Below are positions 44,135 through 53,419 of a stretch of DNA of 64,000 nt, in pieces (within the stretch, counting starts at the first letter, position 1; each line of letters begins with the position of its first letter). The stretch spans positions 1 to 64,000 of the forward strand of contig CAVUGU010000018.1 of the NCBI GenBank assembly GCA_963741055.1, given 5' to 3'. This DNA comes from Bog-756 sp963741055. Lineage in GTDB: Bacteria > Actinomycetota > Acidimicrobiia > Acidimicrobiales > RAAP-2. Both the position numbers and the translations under genes were made by a program. A model generated the notes under the pieces. The model was given only the letters and a program-made list of their open reading frames with translations. It ran no database searches and was not told the origin of the DNA.

Positions 44135-45627
44135 CTAGCCGCTCAGCCGGTCCAGAAGCTCGGACGGGCTCGCACACTCCTGCAACAGTTCTTCGACATG
44201 TTCGGCCGTACCCTTCAGTGGATCCATCATAGGGACGCGGCGTAAGGGGTCGACTCCCAGGTCGAACACCAGAGAATCCCAGTTGGCGGTGGCCACCGCG
44301 CCCGGCCACTTCTTCAGGCACTCGCCCCGGAACCAAGCACGAGTGTCGCGGGGCGGGTCGGAGACGGCCGCGGTGACGTCGGTCGGATCGACCAACCGTT
44401 CGGTGTCCAGCCGTGCGAAAAGCGAACGCGACGGCCGGAGGTCGTGGTACTGCAGATCGAGCGCCGCCAGACGGTGATCGCCCCACTCGCAGCCGTGGCG
44501 CTCGCGGTAGGCCTCGATCAACTGGAGCTTGGCCACCCAGTCGAGCTGGCGGGAGAGGGACATCGGATCGGTCTCGAGTCCGTGGAGAACGCTCTCCCAG
44601 CGCGCCAGCACCGCCTCGCCGACGGCGGGGTCGCCGAGGCACTCGAGACCCTGGTCGTCTGCGTACTTTCGGGCCAGCGAGAAGAGCTCCCACTGGATGG
44701 CCAGCGCGGTCGCCGTCGTGCCGTCGGCCATCGCCAGTGGCTTGGTCATCGAGCGGTCGAGCGCCGCCTGGTGCATCGCGATGACCGGGTCGGCGAGCAC
44801 GAGACTGCGGTCGCCGGAGATGTCGTCCTCGATCATCGCGAGCACGACCGAGGTGGTGCCCACCTTGAGGAAGGTGGCCACCTCGGCCAGATTGGCGTCG
44901 CCGACGATCACGTGGAGGCGCCGGTAGCGGTGCGGATCGGCGTGCGGTTCGTCGCGGGTGTTGACGATCGGCCGCTTCAAGGTGGTCTCGAGGCCGACCT
45001 GCTCCTCGAAGAACTCGGCCCGCTGTGAGATCTGGAAGTCGACGGCCCTCCGTCGTGGGACGCCGTCTCGGTCCCGACCTTCCCCGCGCCGGCGAAGATC
45101 TGCCGGGTGACGAGGTGCGGGGTGATCCCGGCCACGATGCGGGTGAACGGCACCGCGCGGTCCATCAGGTAGTTCTCGTGGGTGCCGTAGGAATTGCCCT
45201 TGCCGTCGGAGTTGTTCTTGTAGACGACGACGTGGCTGTCGTCGCGGAGCGACTGGTCCGCGGCCTCCATCGACCGGATGAGGACCACCTCGCCTGCGCG
45301 GTCGTAGCGGACACACTCGAGCGCGTCGCGGCATTCGGGGGTCGAGAACTCGGGGTGCGCGTGGTCGACGTAGTAGCGGGCCCCGTTGGTCAGCACGGTG
45401 TTGACCAGGTGGGTCTCGACCTGCGGCGGCATCGCCCCCTCCCGGGCGAACCCCCGGGCGTCGTTGCCCGGTGCCTCGTCCTCGAAGTCCCACCCGGTCT
45501 GCTGGCGGGCCACGTCGCGCGCGTAGGCGTTGATGAGGACCGAGGAGGCGGCGATCGGGTTGGGGTCGCCGTTGACCACCTGGATGCCGTACTCGGTCTC
45601 GATGCCGCAGACCTTGGGGATGGCCAT
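44135..45627 (-). CDS. dop: Pup deamidase/depupylase Dop, one frame break
   Basis: About 497 residues, the PafA paralogue that removes Pup from substrates. KVCGIETEYGIQVVNGDPNPIAASSVLINAY and ARYYVDHAHPEFSTPECRDALE (with the catalytic Asp) occupy the first half, KNNSDGKGNSYGTHENYL and VNTRDEPHADPHRYRRLHVI the core. The frame changes near 45045-45062, between GTETASHD and RRAVDFQISQRAEFFEEQVG; length 3n+2 means one base is missing. Both halves align, so I read it as intact. Upstream of pup, downstream of the ATPase. Confidence 0.92.
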
Positions 45628-45653
45628 GCAGCCGACCCTATCCCGGACTCTGC

Positions 45654-47435
45654 TCAGAGATACTGACCGGTGCCCACTCGCTCGATGGAGCGCCCACCCT
45701 TGGTCTCGTCCTCGTCATTGATGAGGGTGCGGATGTACACGATCCGCTCCCCCTTCTTCCCCGAGATCTTCGCCCAGTCGTCGGGGTTGGTGGTGTTGGG
45801 CAGATCCTCGTTCTCCTTGTACTCCTGCCGGATCGAGTCGAGCAGGTCCTCGGTCCGTATACCCCTGCCCTCGTCCGCGATGGCCCGCTTGATCGCGAGC
45901 TTCTTCGCGCGACGCACGATGTTCTCGATCATCGCACCGGACGAGAAGTCGCGGTAGTAGAGGGTCTCCTTGTCGCCGTTCTGGTAGGTGACCTCGAGGA
46001 ACCGGTTCTCCTCGCCCTCGCGGTACATCTCGGCGACCGTCGACTCGATCATCGCCTGGGTGGCCTTTGCCGGATCTCCGCCACCGAGGGTTCGTACCTC
46101 GCCGGCGTCGAGCGGGAGGTCCGGGGTGAGGTAGCGGGAGAAGATCTGCGCGGCGGCGGTCTCGTTCGGCCGCTCGATCCGGATCTTGACGTCGAGGCGG
46201 CCGGGGCGGAGGATCGCCGGGTCGATCAGGTCCTCGCGGTTGCTGGCCCCGATGACGATCACGTCACGCAGCGTCTCGACGCCGTCGATCTCGGCGAGCA
46301 ACTGAGGGACGATGGTCGACTCCATGTCCGAGCTGATGCCGGTCCCACGGGTGCGGAACAGCGAGTCCATCTCGTCGAAGAAGACGATGACCGGCACGCC
46401 TTCCTCGGACTTCTCACGGGCCCGCTGGAACACCAGGCGGATCTGGCGCTCGGTCTCGCCGACGTACTTGTTGAGAAGCTCCGGTCCCTTGATGTTGAGG
46501 AAGTAGCTCCGTGCGTTGGTGTTGCCGGTCACCTCGGCGACCTTCTTCGCCAACGAGTTGGCCACCGCCTTGGCGATGAGGGTCTTGCCGCAGCCAGGGG
46601 GCCCGTAGAGCAGGATCCCCTTCGGTGCGGGCAGCCGGTGCTCCGCGTAGAGCTCCCGGTGGAGGTAGGGCAGCTCGACCGCGTCGGTGATCGCCTCGAT
46701 CTGCTCGTCGAGCCCGCCGACGTCGGCGTAAGTGACGTCGGGCACCTCTTCGAGGACCAGCTCTTCGACCTCGGGGCGATCGAGCTTCTCGATGAGGAGG
46801 CCGGTTCGGGTCTCCATGAGCACGGTGTCGCCGGCTCGGAGTCGGACTCCGAGCAGGGAGTCGGCGAGCTCGGCGACCCGCTCCTCGTCGGCGCGCCCGA
46901 AGACGATGGCGCGATTGCCCTCCTCGAGGAGTTCCTTCAACACGACCACTTCGCCGGAGCCCTCGCCCTTGCGGGCGAGGATCACGTTGAGCGACTCGTT
47001 GAGGACGACTTCGTTGCCCCGATCGAGCCGGTCGACGTCGATATCGGGATGGAGCGCGACCCGCATCTTGCGCCCCCCCGAGAAGACGTCGACGGTGCCG
47101 TCGTCGTTCGACCCGAGGTAGGTGCCGTAGGCGGCGGGTGGCTGGGTGAGCTTCTCGACCTCCTCGCGCAGGTTCGCCACGTGTTCCTTGGCGGTCTGCA
47201 GGGTGAAGGTGAGCTTCTCGTTCTGGGAGATCGCCTGGGCCAGCTGTCCCTTGGTCTCGAGCAGCTTCTCCTCGAGCGCCTGGACCCGACGCGGGCTCTC
47301 CTGCAGGCGGCGCCGCAGGATGGTGACCTCTTCTTCTGCCGCGTGCACACGGATCCGCAACGACTCGAGGTCGTCGTCGGCGCCGCGTCCGGTGCGAGGT
47401 CCTTCCCGCCCGTCGTGATCAGCCGTCGCGACCAC
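45654..47435 (-). CDS. arc: Proteasome-associated AAA ATPase (ARC/Mpa)
   Basis: 593 residues. An N-terminal coiled coil (about residues 45-100) binds Pup, two OB domains follow (about 100-245), then one AAA+ domain with GPPGCGKTLIAKA (Walker A), VIVFFDEMDSLF (Walker B) and ILRPGRLDVKI. The C terminus IERVGTGQYL has the penultimate Tyr motif that docks into the alpha ring. The hexamer unfolds pupylated proteins into the 20S core. First gene of the minus-strand block, divergent from a ferredoxin gene. Confidence 0.95.
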   Translation of the reverse strand: MVATADHDGREGPRTGRGADDDLESLRIRVHAAEEEVTILRRRLQESPRRVQALEEKLLETKGQLAQAISQNEKLTFTLQTAKEHVANLREEVEKLTQPPAAYGTYLGSNDDGTVDVFSGGRKMRVALHPDIDVDRLDRGNEVVLNESLNVILARKGEGSGEVVVLKELLEEGNRAIVFGRADEERVAELADSLLGVRLRAGDTVLMETRTGLLIEKLDRPEVEELVLEEVPDVTYADVGGLDEQIEAITDAVELPYLHRELYAEHRLPAPKGILLYGPPGCGKTLIAKAVANSLAKKVAEVTGNTNARSYFLNIKGPELLNKYVGETERQIRLVFQRAREKSEEGVPVIVFFDEMDSLFRTRGTGISSDMESTIVPQLLAEIDGVETLRDVIVIGASNREDLIDPAILRPGRLDVKIRIERPNETAAAQIFSRYLTPDLPLDAGEVRTLGGGDPAKATQAMIESTVAEMYREGEENRFLEVTYQNGDKETLYYRDFSSGAMIENIVRRAKKLAIKRAIADEGRGIRTEDLLDSIRQEYKENEDLPNTTNPDDWAKISGKKGERIVYIRTLINDEDETKGGRSIERVGTGQYL

Positions 47436-47534
47436 CTCCTTCGCACGTCGCAGGCCTCTGTGGCGACCCTACACCGGCGCCTCGCCGACGATGCGCCATG
47501 TCATCGGCCTGGGCGCGGCCTCCAGCTCGCAGAT

Positions 47535-47556
47535 CTGACGAAGCGTCAGCTAGACT
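47535..47556. promoter_or_regulatory. Inverted repeat next to a -10-like box in the arc/ferredoxin divergent gap
   Basis: CTGACG-aag-CGTCAG (47535-47549) is a perfect 6-bp inverted repeat with a three-base centre. It is followed directly by TAGACT (47551-47556), a possible -10 box for the plus-strand ferredoxin gene 120 bases further on. It lies 100 bases from the arc start, so it could affect either direction. No regulator is known. Confidence 0.35.
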
Positions 47557-47678
47557 GGGCGTTTGCGCGGGTACGATGGGGGCCAGAGACGGTACCCCTA
47601 CCGACCGGAGACGAACCCTTCGGCGCGGTGGCGCGCCGTGTTGGGGACCCGCACCGAGCCTAGGAGCCACGATCACCG

Positions 47679-47915
47679 ATGAAGGTCTGGATCGACCAGG
47701 ATCTCTGCACCGGCGACGGACTGTGCGAGGAGATCGCGCCGGCCGTCTTCACCCTGCTCGACGACGGACTCGCCTACGTGAAGGAGGGTTCCGACGTCCG
47801 CAACGAACCCGGCGGCTCGGCGGGGATGGCCGCGGTGCCCGAAGAACTGGAAGACGCCGTCGTCGAGGCCGCCGAGGAGTGCCCGGGCGAGTGCATCTTC
47901 ATCGAACAGAGCTGA
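47679..47915 (+). CDS. 3Fe-4S/4Fe-4S-type ferredoxin
   Basis: 78 residues. DQDLCTGDGLCEEIAPAVF near the N terminus and AAEECPGECIFIEQS at the end give four Cys, the pattern of small ferredoxins that often serve P450s or other oxygenases in actinobacteria. The acidic surface is typical. Converges with trmI, 22 bases away; redox partner unknown. Confidence 0.88.
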   Translation: MKVWIDQDLCTGDGLCEEIAPAVFTLLDDGLAYVKEGSDVRNEPGGSAGMAAVPEELEDAVVEAAEECPGECIFIEQS

Positions 47916-47937
47916 CCCGGCGGGTTTCGGCCGGTTA

Positions 47938-48744
47938 TCACCGCTTCGACGGATCCTCTGGCTCCCCGAGGAGCAGCCGAGCGGTCGTGAGGAACCCGGT
48001 GTGCCCGACCATCCGGTGGTCCGGACGCACCGACCGGGGCTCCACGTGCCAGGTGCGCTGGAGGATCTCCACCGTCCGCGCCAGGCCGAACGGGCTGCGC
48101 CCGATCGCGTAGCGGAGCTCGCTCGTCTGGTTGATCGTCGGAAGGTAGGCGCAGAGGATCCCACCGGATCGCATCGCCTCCGCCGCGTGGTCGAGGACCC
48201 GCCAGGGCTCGGGAACGTCGAGCAGGATGCGGTCGAGACCGCGGGCGGCGATGCCGTCGTAGACGTTCTTGATCTCGACCCGGTACCGCCCGGTCTCACC
48301 GAGCAGGTCCGTCACGTTGCGGGAAGCGCGCGCGGCGAAGTCGTCGCGGAGCTCATAGCCGACCACATCTGCGCCCGCGCGGAGCAGCGCCATGGAGAGG
48401 GCGCCCGATCCGACGCCCGATTCGAGGACCCGCATCCCCGGACCGATGTCGGCTTCCATCAGGATCGAGCCCAGGTCCTTCGGATAGATGACTTGCGCGC
48501 CCCTCGGCATCTTCAAGATGAGATCCGAGAGCGTCGGCCGGACCGCCACGAACCGCCGACCGGTGCTCGCAGCGATCGACGACCCCTCCGGTCGTCCGAT
48601 CAGGTCGTCGTGGACGACGATGCCGGCGTGGGTGTGGAAGGAGGTCCCGCTCCGAAGGGTGAGCAGGTACCGGCGATCCTTGTTGTCGATCAGAAGGACC
48701 TTGTCTCCGTCCCGAAGGAGGCTCCGCTCCTCGGCGCCGGCCAC
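47938..48744 (-). CDS. trmI: tRNA (adenine-N1-)-methyltransferase TrmI
   Basis: 268 residues. The N-terminal small domain (LLRDGDKVLLIDNKDRRYLLTL) and the Rossmann methyltransferase (RVLESGVGSGALSMALLRAG binds S-adenosylmethionine; ILLDVPEPWRVLDHAAEAM is the catalytic DPP-like region) fit TrmI, which makes m1A58 in tRNA. The last segment, DHRMVGHTGFLTTARLL, is typical. GTG at 48744 lies four bases after the preceding small gene. In M. tuberculosis the homologue is also near the proteasome locus. Confidence 0.93.
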   Translation of the reverse strand: MAGAEERSLLRDGDKVLLIDNKDRRYLLTLRSGTSFHTHAGIVVHDDLIGRPEGSSIAASTGRRFVAVRPTLSDLILKMPRGAQVIYPKDLGSILMEADIGPGMRVLESGVGSGALSMALLRAGADVVGYELRDDFAARASRNVTDLLGETGRYRVEIKNVYDGIAARGLDRILLDVPEPWRVLDHAAEAMRSGGILCAYLPTINQTSELRYAIGRSPFGLARTVEILQRTWHVEPRSVRPDHRMVGHTGFLTTARLLLGEPEDPSKR

Positions 48745-48748
48745 TCGG

Positions 48749-48958
48749 TCAGCTGCCGTCGGGTCCGGCCCGCTTGGTCGCGGTCCGGATGAGCAGTTGC
48801 TCTCCCGGCTTGAGCTTCGTGCGATAGACCACGTCGTTCTGGTTGAGGGCACGCTTGAGCATCCAGATCGCGACTCCGACCACGATCCACGCCGTGTGAT
48901 AGCCGCGAAGCCCCCGACCGAAGGCCTTCAACTGGAGGAAATTCAGGATTGAGTCCAT
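48749..48958 (-). CDS. Small single-pass membrane protein
   Basis: 69 residues: one helix (AWIVVGVAIWMLKRAL) preceded by a basic segment and followed by DVVYRTKLKPGEQLLIRTATKR. I cannot assign a family. Four-base gaps to trmI and to the next upstream gene place it firmly in this operon, so it is very probably translated. Confidence 0.7.
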   Translation of the reverse strand: MDSILNFLQLKAFGRGLRGYHTAWIVVGVAIWMLKRALNQNDVVYRTKLKPGEQLLIRTATKRAGPDGS

Positions 48959-48962
48959 CGGG

Positions 48963-49175
48963 TCAGATCCGTCGGACCTCGACGACCGCCGACCGGCGCC
49001 GACCGGCGCGCCGGCCGATGAGGAAGATCACCGCCACCACCGCGACGCCGACCGCGAGCGCCACGGTCACCGCCTGGGAGCGAGCGGAGGAGATCTCCTC
49101 GTCGACGTCGCCGGTCAATTCGCGGAACTTGGCCTCGATCTGGTCGCGGGTGATGCGTTCGGTCGGCACACTCAT
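48963..49175 (-). CDS. Small DUF3618-like membrane protein
   Basis: 70 residues. An N-terminal helical segment, TRDQIEAKFRELTGDVDEEISSARSQ, precedes one membrane helix (VTVALAVGVAVVAVIFLIG) and a basic RRAGRRRS end. The layout is similar to the DUF3618 family, though the match is only by general pattern. Start codon overlaps the upstream stop by one base (TGATG). Confidence 0.65.
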   Translation of the reverse strand: MSVPTERITRDQIEAKFRELTGDVDEEISSARSQAVTVALAVGVAVVAVIFLIGRRAGRRRSAVVEVRRI

Positions 49176-49534
49176 CACTCGTCCTCCAGCTTCTCTACGG
49201 TGCGATTCTGGCCCCGGGTGACCGACCACACCGCCAGCGCGGCGACGCCCACCACCGCGATCGTGCAGATCACGTACGGCACCCACGACAGGTTTCCCGA
49301 AAAGGTGCTGCCGGTCTCGCCCTGGAGCAACCGCAACAGTGCGATCGCGAGCACGACGAGGGCGATCGAGAGGCAGACCGCGCCCGCCACACCGAAGAGG
49401 ACGTAGCGCCCGAGTCCCTTGAGGGGGTCGAGCGTCTCCTGCTTGATGTAGTCGATGACCAGCTGGACGGTCTCGGATCCCGTCGCGCGGAGTCCGGTGA
49501 GTCCTTTTGGCCGGGAACTGCGGGCTGGGGTCAC
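49175..49534 (-). CDS. Phage-holin-3_6/DUF1469-like membrane protein
   Basis: 119 residues from GTG at 49534, which has AGGAGG just upstream. A soluble helical start (ETVQLVIDYIKQETLDPLKGLGRYV) is followed by two membrane helices (VLFGVAGAVCLSIALVVLAIALLRLL and YVICTIAVVGVAALAVWSV) and a short charged tail. This is the layout of DUF1469 proteins, which are chromosomal and only distantly holin-like. First gene of the four-gene operon ending in trmI. Confidence 0.75.
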   Translation of the reverse strand: MTPARSSRPKGLTGLRATGSETVQLVIDYIKQETLDPLKGLGRYVLFGVAGAVCLSIALVVLAIALLRLLQGETGSTFSGNLSWVPYVICTIAVVGVAALAVWSVTRGQNRTVEKLEDE

Positions 49535-49632
49535 AGTCCTCCTTCGCCTCTTGTTTGTACCCGTCCCCCGGGACGGAAACCGCCGGACCGATCCGCACCG
49601 GCCGCAACCGTCGGTGACGATCGAATCGCACA

Positions 49633-49652
49633 ACTATAGGCAGCACTGCTGC
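49633..49652 (-). promoter_or_regulatory. Candidate promoter with hairpin for the trmI operon
   Basis: On the minus strand TATAGT (49638-49633) is a good -10 match about 100 bases before the first operon start. Next to it gcagca-c-tgctgc (49640-49652) is a 6-bp inverted repeat that would overlap the polymerase spacer. No convincing -35 is visible. Either a promoter with operator, or a small terminator of the upstream thioesterase gene. Confidence 0.35.
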
Positions 49653-49662
49653 GAGGGGGTGC

Positions 49663-50073
49663 TCACTCGCGATCGGTCAACAGAAAGGTGGAACTCGCAC
49701 GCGCCACGAGGTCCCCGTCTCCATCGACCACCTCGGCCTCCGCGAACACGACCCGCGAGCCGCCGGCGAGCACCGAAGCGGTGCACTCGAGCAGGGTGCC
49801 CACCCGAGCAGCGGACACGAAGGTGGTCTTCGCCTCGAGGTTGACCGCGACCACCCGGCGCGCCGACGCGCCGGCGAAGGTGATCACCGCGGACCCCATC
49901 GCCGAGTCGGCCATCGCACCGAGGAACCCCCCCTGGATGATCCCGGCCGGATTGGCGAAACGTTCGTCCGCCCACATCTGCCAGACCGTGCGACCGGGGA
50001 CCGACTTTTCGACGCACCGCATGCCGAGCGTGAGCTCGCAGTTGGGGGGCACCTGGATCCGCTGGTCGGCCAC
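49663..50073 (-). CDS. PaaI-family hotdog thioesterase
   Basis: 136 residues, complete hotdog fold: ANPAGIIQGGFLGAMADSAMGSAV holds the conserved helix with the catalytic-region Asp, and VNLEAKTTFVSAARVGTLLECTASVL the long strands. These enzymes hydrolyse acyl- or aryl-CoA thioesters. The usual HGG is IQGG here, a common variant. Divergent from the FIST gene, 50 bases between starts. Confidence 0.88.
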   Translation of the reverse strand: MADQRIQVPPNCELTLGMRCVEKSVPGRTVWQMWADERFANPAGIIQGGFLGAMADSAMGSAVITFAGASARRVVAVNLEAKTTFVSAARVGTLLECTASVLAGGSRVVFAEAEVVDGDGDLVARASSTFLLTDRE

Positions 50074-50123
50074 CTCTCGACGCTACCTCCAGCCCTCGGC
50101 CGGGCTGGTGGTCTACTGGTGGG

Positions 50124-51281
50124 ATGGCCGAGGCCGGCTTCGCGAGCGCGCTCTCCGAGCATCCCATCGCCGCCCAGGCGACCGGCGAGGTCGCCGGCAC
50201 GGTGCTGGAGGCGATCGGCGACCGACCCGATCTGGTGGTGGTCAACGCGACCCGTCCGCACGCCGGCGCACTCGAGGACATCGCGGCGACCCTCGACGCG
50301 GTACTTCATCCCCTCGCCATCGTCGGGTGCGCAGCCGAGTCGGTGCTCGGGCGCGGTGCCGAGATCGAGGAGACACCGGCCGTCAGCCTGTGGGCCGGAC
50401 GGGTCGGGCCGCTGTTGCAGCTCTCGCTGACCGCGATGCGGTTGTCCGACGACGAGTGGCATTTCGAAGGGTGGCCCGACCAGATCGCCCTCGAGCCCCG
50501 CGCGCTGGTGTTGATCGGTGACCCGTTCACCTTCCCGACCGAGGAGTTCCTCACCTGGTTCGCGGAGCGGATGCCGGGGGTGCCGGTCGTCGGCGGCAAC
50601 GCTTCGGCCGGCCGTGGGCCGGGCGCGAGTCGGCTCGTCGTGCGCGACCGCGTCGTGACCAAAGGTGCCACCGCCGTTCTCATCGGGCCCGGTGTCGCCG
50701 TCGAGACCGTGCTCTCCCAGGGTTGTCGGCCCTACGGACGACTGCTCACGGTCACCCGCTCGGATCGCAACATCATCTACGAGATCGCGGGCAAACCGGC
50801 CATGGAGCGGATGGTCGACGAGATCAAGGACGGTCTCGAGCCCGTCGACGTCGCGGGCATCGAGGGCAACGGTCTCTTCGTCGGCCGTCTCGTCGACGAT
50901 CGGATCAGCGAGCCCGGCCCCGGTGACTTCCTGGTGCGCAACGTGGTCGGTGTCGACCGGTCGAGCGGGGCGGTGGCGGTCAACGACCGCATCCCCCTCG
51001 GCGCCACCATTCGCTTCCACCTCCGTGACGCCGAGTCCGCTCATCGCGATCTCCGGGCCCTGCTCCGCGGACGAAAGGCCTCGGCCGCACTGATGTTCTC
51101 GTGCAACGGACGAGGCTCACGAATGTTCGACACGCCCCATCACGACGTGCTCACCTTCGAGCGCGAGGTCGGTCCTGTCCCGCTCGGAGGATTCTTCGCG
51201 GCCGGTGAGATCGGACCGGTAGGAGGTAGCAATTTCCTCCACAGCTTCTCGTCGTCGATCGCCTTGTTCCACGATCGCTGA
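50124..51281 (+). CDS. FIST domain signal-input protein
   Basis: 385 residues. FIST_N (about residues 20-200: IVGCAAESVLGRG, VPVVGGNASAGRGPGASRLVV) and FIST_C (about 210-370: PAMERMVDEIKDGL, ALMFSCNGRGSRMF, LGGFFAAGEIGPVGGSNFLHSFSSSIALF) are both present. FIST proteins are thought to bind small ligands such as amino acids and feed sensory circuits. No kinase or cyclase is attached, so its output partner is unknown. Confidence 0.9.
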   Translation: MAEAGFASALSEHPIAAQATGEVAGTVLEAIGDRPDLVVVNATRPHAGALEDIAATLDAVLHPLAIVGCAAESVLGRGAEIEETPAVSLWAGRVGPLLQLSLTAMRLSDDEWHFEGWPDQIALEPRALVLIGDPFTFPTEEFLTWFAERMPGVPVVGGNASAGRGPGASRLVVRDRVVTKGATAVLIGPGVAVETVLSQGCRPYGRLLTVTRSDRNIIYEIAGKPAMERMVDEIKDGLEPVDVAGIEGNGLFVGRLVDDRISEPGPGDFLVRNVVGVDRSSGAVAVNDRIPLGATIRFHLRDAESAHRDLRALLRGRKASAALMFSCNGRGSRMFDTPHHDVLTFEREVGPVPLGGFFAAGEIGPVGGSNFLHSFSSSIALFHDR

Positions 51282-51332
51282 GCCCCTCCGGAGGTGTGAC
51301 CACTGCCGGCCCCGCCCGGTAGGGTTGCCTCG

Positions 51333-53355
51333 ATGAGCGAGTCCCCCTCCTCGCCGCCTCATCCGTCCCCCGATCTCGACCAACTCGGCATCAACGTGAT
51401 CCGGGGACTGGCGATGGATGCCCCGCGCGCGGCGAACTCGGGTCACCCGGGTACGGCGATGGCACTCGCCCCGCTCGCCCACGTGCTGTTCACCCGGATC
51501 CTGCGCCACGACCCGTCGGACCCCCACTGGCCCGACCGCGATCGATTCGTGCTCTCGAACGGCCACGCCTCGATCCTCCTCTACTCGATGCTCTACCTCA
51601 CCGGCTACGGGCTCACGCTCGACGACCTCCGATCGTTCCGGCAGTGGGAATCGAAGACACCCGGCCATCCCGAGCTCCATCAGACCTTCGGGGTCGAGGT
51701 CACCACCGGCCCACTCGGACAGGGCTTCGCCAACGGAGTCGGGATGGGGATCGCCGAACGGTGGTTGCGCACCAACTTCGGCCCCGAGGTGTGCGATCAC
51801 CATACGTACGTGATCGCGGGCGACGGCTGCCTCGAGGAGGGGATCTCCCACGAAGCCGCCTCGCTCGCGGGCCACCTCGGGCTCGGGCGGTTGGTCTACG
51901 TCTACGACGACAACCACATCACCATCGACGGACCGACCGAGCTCTCCTACTCCGACGACGTCGCCGGTCGTTTCACCGCGTACGGGTGGTCGGTCGAGGA
52001 TCTCGGGGAGGCCGCCAACGACCTCGCGACGCTCGAGGCCGCGCTCGAGCGGGCAAGAGCGGTCGACGACATGCCCTCGCTGATCATCCTGCGGAGCCAC
52101 ATCGGCTACCCCTCACCTCATCTCACCGACACCGCCAAGGCGCACGGGGACCCCTTCCCCGAGGAGGAGATCGAAGAGACGAAGCGGATCCTCGGTCTCC
52201 CGGCCGACGAGACCTTCTGGGTGCCCGATGAGGTGCTCGAGCTCTACCGGCGTTGCATTCCGCGCGGTGAGCGGGTGCACGCAGAGTGGGTCGAGCGCTT
52301 CTCGCGCTGGGACGGTGACAAAGCCCGGTGGCAGGCCGCGCAAGCCGGTCACGGGATGCCCGGGTGGGAGGCGAAGTTGCCCAGCTTCGAGCCGGACGAC
52401 GGGCCACTCGCGACCCGCCGCGCGATCAAGGCCTGCCTCGACGCCACCGGCGAGGTCATCCCCGGCCTCGTACCGGGAAGCGCGGACCTGACCGGCAACA
52501 CCGGGATGGCAATGGACGGAGCCGTCGCCCAGTCCGTCGCGCGGCCGGGAGGCGATCTGGTCCACTACGGCATCCGCGAGCACGGGATGGCCGGAGTGAT
52601 GACCGGCATGGCGGCCCACGGCGGGATCCTCCCGGTCGGGGGCACCTTCTTCGTCTTCTCCGACTACATGCGCGGCGCGGTGCGCGTCGCCGCGGTCTCC
52701 AACGTGCACGTCGTCTATTCGTGGACCCACGATTCGATCGGGCTGGGCCAGGACGGCCCGACCCACCAGCCGATCGAGCAGCTCGCGGCGGTGCGGGCCA
52801 TGCCCAACCTGCGGGTCATCCGGCCGGCCGATGCGAACGAGACGGTCCAGGCCTGGCGCATCGCGGTCGATCACGACGGCCCGACCGCGCTGATCCTCTC
52901 CCGCCAGTCCCTCCCCGTCCTGGCCGAGACCGTCGAGCGGGCCGCCGAAGGGGTTCACCGCGGTGCGTACGTTCTCCGCGAATCGGCGGCGAGGGACCCC
53001 GAGCTCGTACTGGTCGGCACCGGCAGCGAGGTCCACGTGTGCCTTCAGGCAGCCGATCTGCTCGAGGCCGAGGGGACCGCGGTCCGGGTCGTGTCCTTCC
53101 CGTCGTGGGAGCTGTTCGCCGAGGAGCCCCCTTCGTACCGGGACCGGATCCTCCCGCCGCGGTATTCCACGCCTCTCGGTGGAGGCGGCGACCACCTTCG
53201 GTTGGGAGCGCTACGTGGACGCGAGCGTCGGCATCGACCACTTCGGTGCGTCCGCGCCCGGCGATCGGGTATTGGACGAGTTCGGCTTCAATCCGCAACA
53301 CGTCGTGGAGCGAGCGCGCGCTCTGCTCGCGGCGGGACCGGTGACCACCCGGTGA
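51333..53355 (+). CDS. tkt: Transketolase, frame break near the C terminus
   Basis: About 673 residues. ANSGHPGTAMALAPLAHVLF, GDGCLEEGISHEAASLAGHLGL (thiamine diphosphate motif), HDSIGLGQDGPTHQPIEQLA and VVSFPSWELFAEE are family hallmarks. Transketolase moves two-carbon units in the pentose phosphate pathway. At about 53155-53178 the frame changes; the rest reads LSVEAATTFGWERYVDASVGIDHFGASAPG. One extra base, or two missing ones through a short third-frame stretch (AVFHA), would explain it. First gene of the pentose phosphate operon. Confidence 0.92.
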
Positions 53356-53419
53356 GCCGGCGGGGTCCGGGCGGGCCATCGGCAGGCCGGCACGGGCGAT
53401 CTTTGGAGAAGGGAGTGCC

